Origin: SIG607 sp045586405
GTDB taxonomy: Bacteria; Bacillota; Clostridia; Oscillospirales; Acutalibacteraceae
Length of the DNA: 5,389 bases
NCBI GenBank assembly: GCA_045586405.1
Contig: JAZNAG010000024.1
Location: 1-5,389, forward strand
Direction: 5' to 3'
In this document: piece after piece, positions 4,426 through 5,389 of the stretch
Numbering within the stretch: position 1 is the stretch's first letter
How the letters are laid out: every line of letters begins with the position of its first letter
Position numbers and translations under genes: made by a program
The notes under the pieces: model-generated
Told to the model about the DNA's origin: nothing
Seen by the model: only the letters and a program-made list of their open reading frames with translations
Database searches by the model: none

Positions 4426-5389
4426 ATGAAGAAAAGCAAAATTTTAAAGTTGGCAGGCATAATTCTGTGCCTCGTTATGCTGTGCGGTATAGGCGTGATG
4501 ACCGTATCGGCAAAAACCGTAACAGAAATAAGCATTATAAACCTCGAAGAACCGTTTCCCGGTGCAGAAATGGACTTTGAAGCAGATACCGGCTCGGACG
4601 ATTATGAGATAATGTATAACGGACGGTGCATATTCTGGGTTGATGAAGAAACAGGCACTGAATATGAATCACCCGTCAAGTTCATACAGGGACATACCTA
4701 CAGGGTAATGGTATACATCGATTCCTTATCGGGTAATACGTTCGCAAACAACATGACCGCCACCATAAACGGCCTCGAAGCAAATGTTTATTCTGATAGC
4801 AACGGTTACTATGTTCAGAGATATTACGATAGCTGCGGCTCAGGTGTAATCAACGATGTTGAAATAAATATTCCGGTTCCCCGTGTCGGAGAAAAGCCTT
4901 CCTTTGAAAAGCTCGATAACCGTAGATATTTCAGTGACGGAAATGTCAGCCCGGCCAAAAACGGTATCAAGTGGTATGATGTAACAGAAGGCAAGCATCT
5001 TGTTTCGGGAACCACGACTGCAGTTTTTGAAAGTCACCGTGAATACAGGGTTATAATTACATTGAAGACGGCCTTTGATTATCAGTTCGGTAATGCATCA
5101 GCTATTGTTAACGGTGAAAGGGCACAGCTTGAGTGGGCTAATCCTAATGCCGTTACCGTTACATACACCTTCGGCGAAACAGGCTGCGCTCCCGAGTTTG
5201 TGGAAGGTGAATTTCCGTCCTGTAACAAGACAGGCCATGTAGGTTACTACGCCTGCTCCTGCGGAAAATGGTATTGGGACGAAGCTGCAAAAGAGCCCAT
5301 AGCTGACAAGGATGATGTTCTTATACCTCCCACAGGTGCGCACGAAACCACTGTCGTAGGCGCAAAGGCTGCAACCTGCACCGCAAAGG
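4426..5389 (+). CDS. Secreted repeat protein, 5' part (3' end outside window)
   Basis: The ATG at 4426 follows AAGGAG (4411-4416) by 9 bases, and the frame stays open for 321 codons to the window edge. Residues 1-29 are a classic signal peptide (KKSK, a hydrophobic core, then VSA before K30), so the product is exported. Two related units of about 100-115 residues follow (about 36-151 and 152-249). Both contain YRV(M/I)(V/I), then F-x-N, then A-x-(I/V)-N-G in the same order. A cysteine-bearing part follows (C254, C266, C277, C279, C318). The GAKAATC stretch near 312-318 recalls Cys-containing repeats of large gut Firmicutes surface proteins. More repeats and perhaps a wall anchor or a catalytic domain may lie beyond the edge. 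Function is unknown. It is divergent from the membrane regulator at 3012-4091, so it may be controlled by it, but only position supports that. Confidence 0.88.
   Translation, partial: MKKSKILKLAGIILCLVMLCGIGVMTVSAKTVTEISIINLEEPFPGAEMDFEADTGSDDYEIMYNGRCIFWVDEETGTEYESPVKFIQGHTYRVMVYIDSLSGNTFANNMTATINGLEANVYSDSNGYYVQRYYDSCGSGVINDVEINIPVPRVGEKPSFEKLDNRRYFSDGNVSPAKNGIKWYDVTEGKHLVSGTTTAVFESHREYRVIITLKTAFDYQFGNASAIVNGERAQLEWANPNAVTVTYTFGETGCAPEFVEGEFPSCNKTGHVGYYACSCGKWYWDEAAKEPIADKDDVLIPPTGAHETTVVGAKAATCTAK

Noticed and set aside
4824..5343. Minus-strand frames within the secreted protein gene
   Set aside because: They lie opposite a 321-codon open frame with a good start and signal peptide, and none has start signals.

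Overview
The window most likely comes from a spore-forming, low-to-mid GC gut-type Clostridium relative (Oscillospiraceae/Ruminococcaceae-like). The evidence is a near-textbook SpoVT, strong AAGGAGG ribosome binding sites, sigma-A promoters with TATAAT boxes, a BspA-type leucine-rich-repeat remnant, and a secreted protein of a style common in gut Firmicutes. The genus is an inference. No tRNA, rRNA, CRISPR array, transposase or integrase was seen.

Layout, left to right. (1) 1-1572, plus strand, AT-rich: the 3' part of a multi-pass membrane protein that enters from the left edge; a small anchored BspA-like protein gene broken by an in-frame TAG; and a four-helix membrane protein. A weak terminator hairpin follows (1611-1636). 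(2) 1691-2455: a 99-base stretch with the promoter region, ribosome binding site and first 11 codons of spoVT is repeated about 650 bases further on, in direct orientation. The left copy is a dead 5' stub. Between the copies sits a self-contained minus-strand unit: one orphan 120-residue acidic protein with its own sigma-A promoter and a 13-bp terminator hairpin. The right copy leads into the intact spoVT gene (2423-2962). (3) 2968-3008: a terminator shared by convergent genes. (4) 3012-4091, minus strand: a membrane-bound one-component regulator (signal-like N-terminus, seven-helix sensor, LuxR/GerE helix-turn-helix). Its sigma-A promoter lies about 250 bases upstream, and the leader between is folded: a closed multi-helix domain (4227-4334), a long hairpin (4149-4186), and a CUCCUU segment that is a perfect complement of the gene's own Shine-Dalgarno. 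(5) 4426-5389, plus strand: the first 321 residues of a secreted repeat protein that runs off the right edge.

How they may work together: SpoVT is a late-sporulation (forespore) transcription factor, and a sigma-G-like promoter can be read in front of it. The same promoter in the left stub has lost 10 bp of spacer. The orphan gene fires divergently from a promoter only about 10 bp from the spoVT one. The membrane LuxR protein looks like a sensor that signals directly to DNA, possibly gated at translation by its leader RNA. The divergent secreted protein is its nearest plausible target. That link rests on position only.

The two most interesting items are the spoVT 5'-end duplication around a one-gene cassette, where the coding differences are almost all synonymous, and the structured leader RNA, which I cannot assign to a known riboswitch class.
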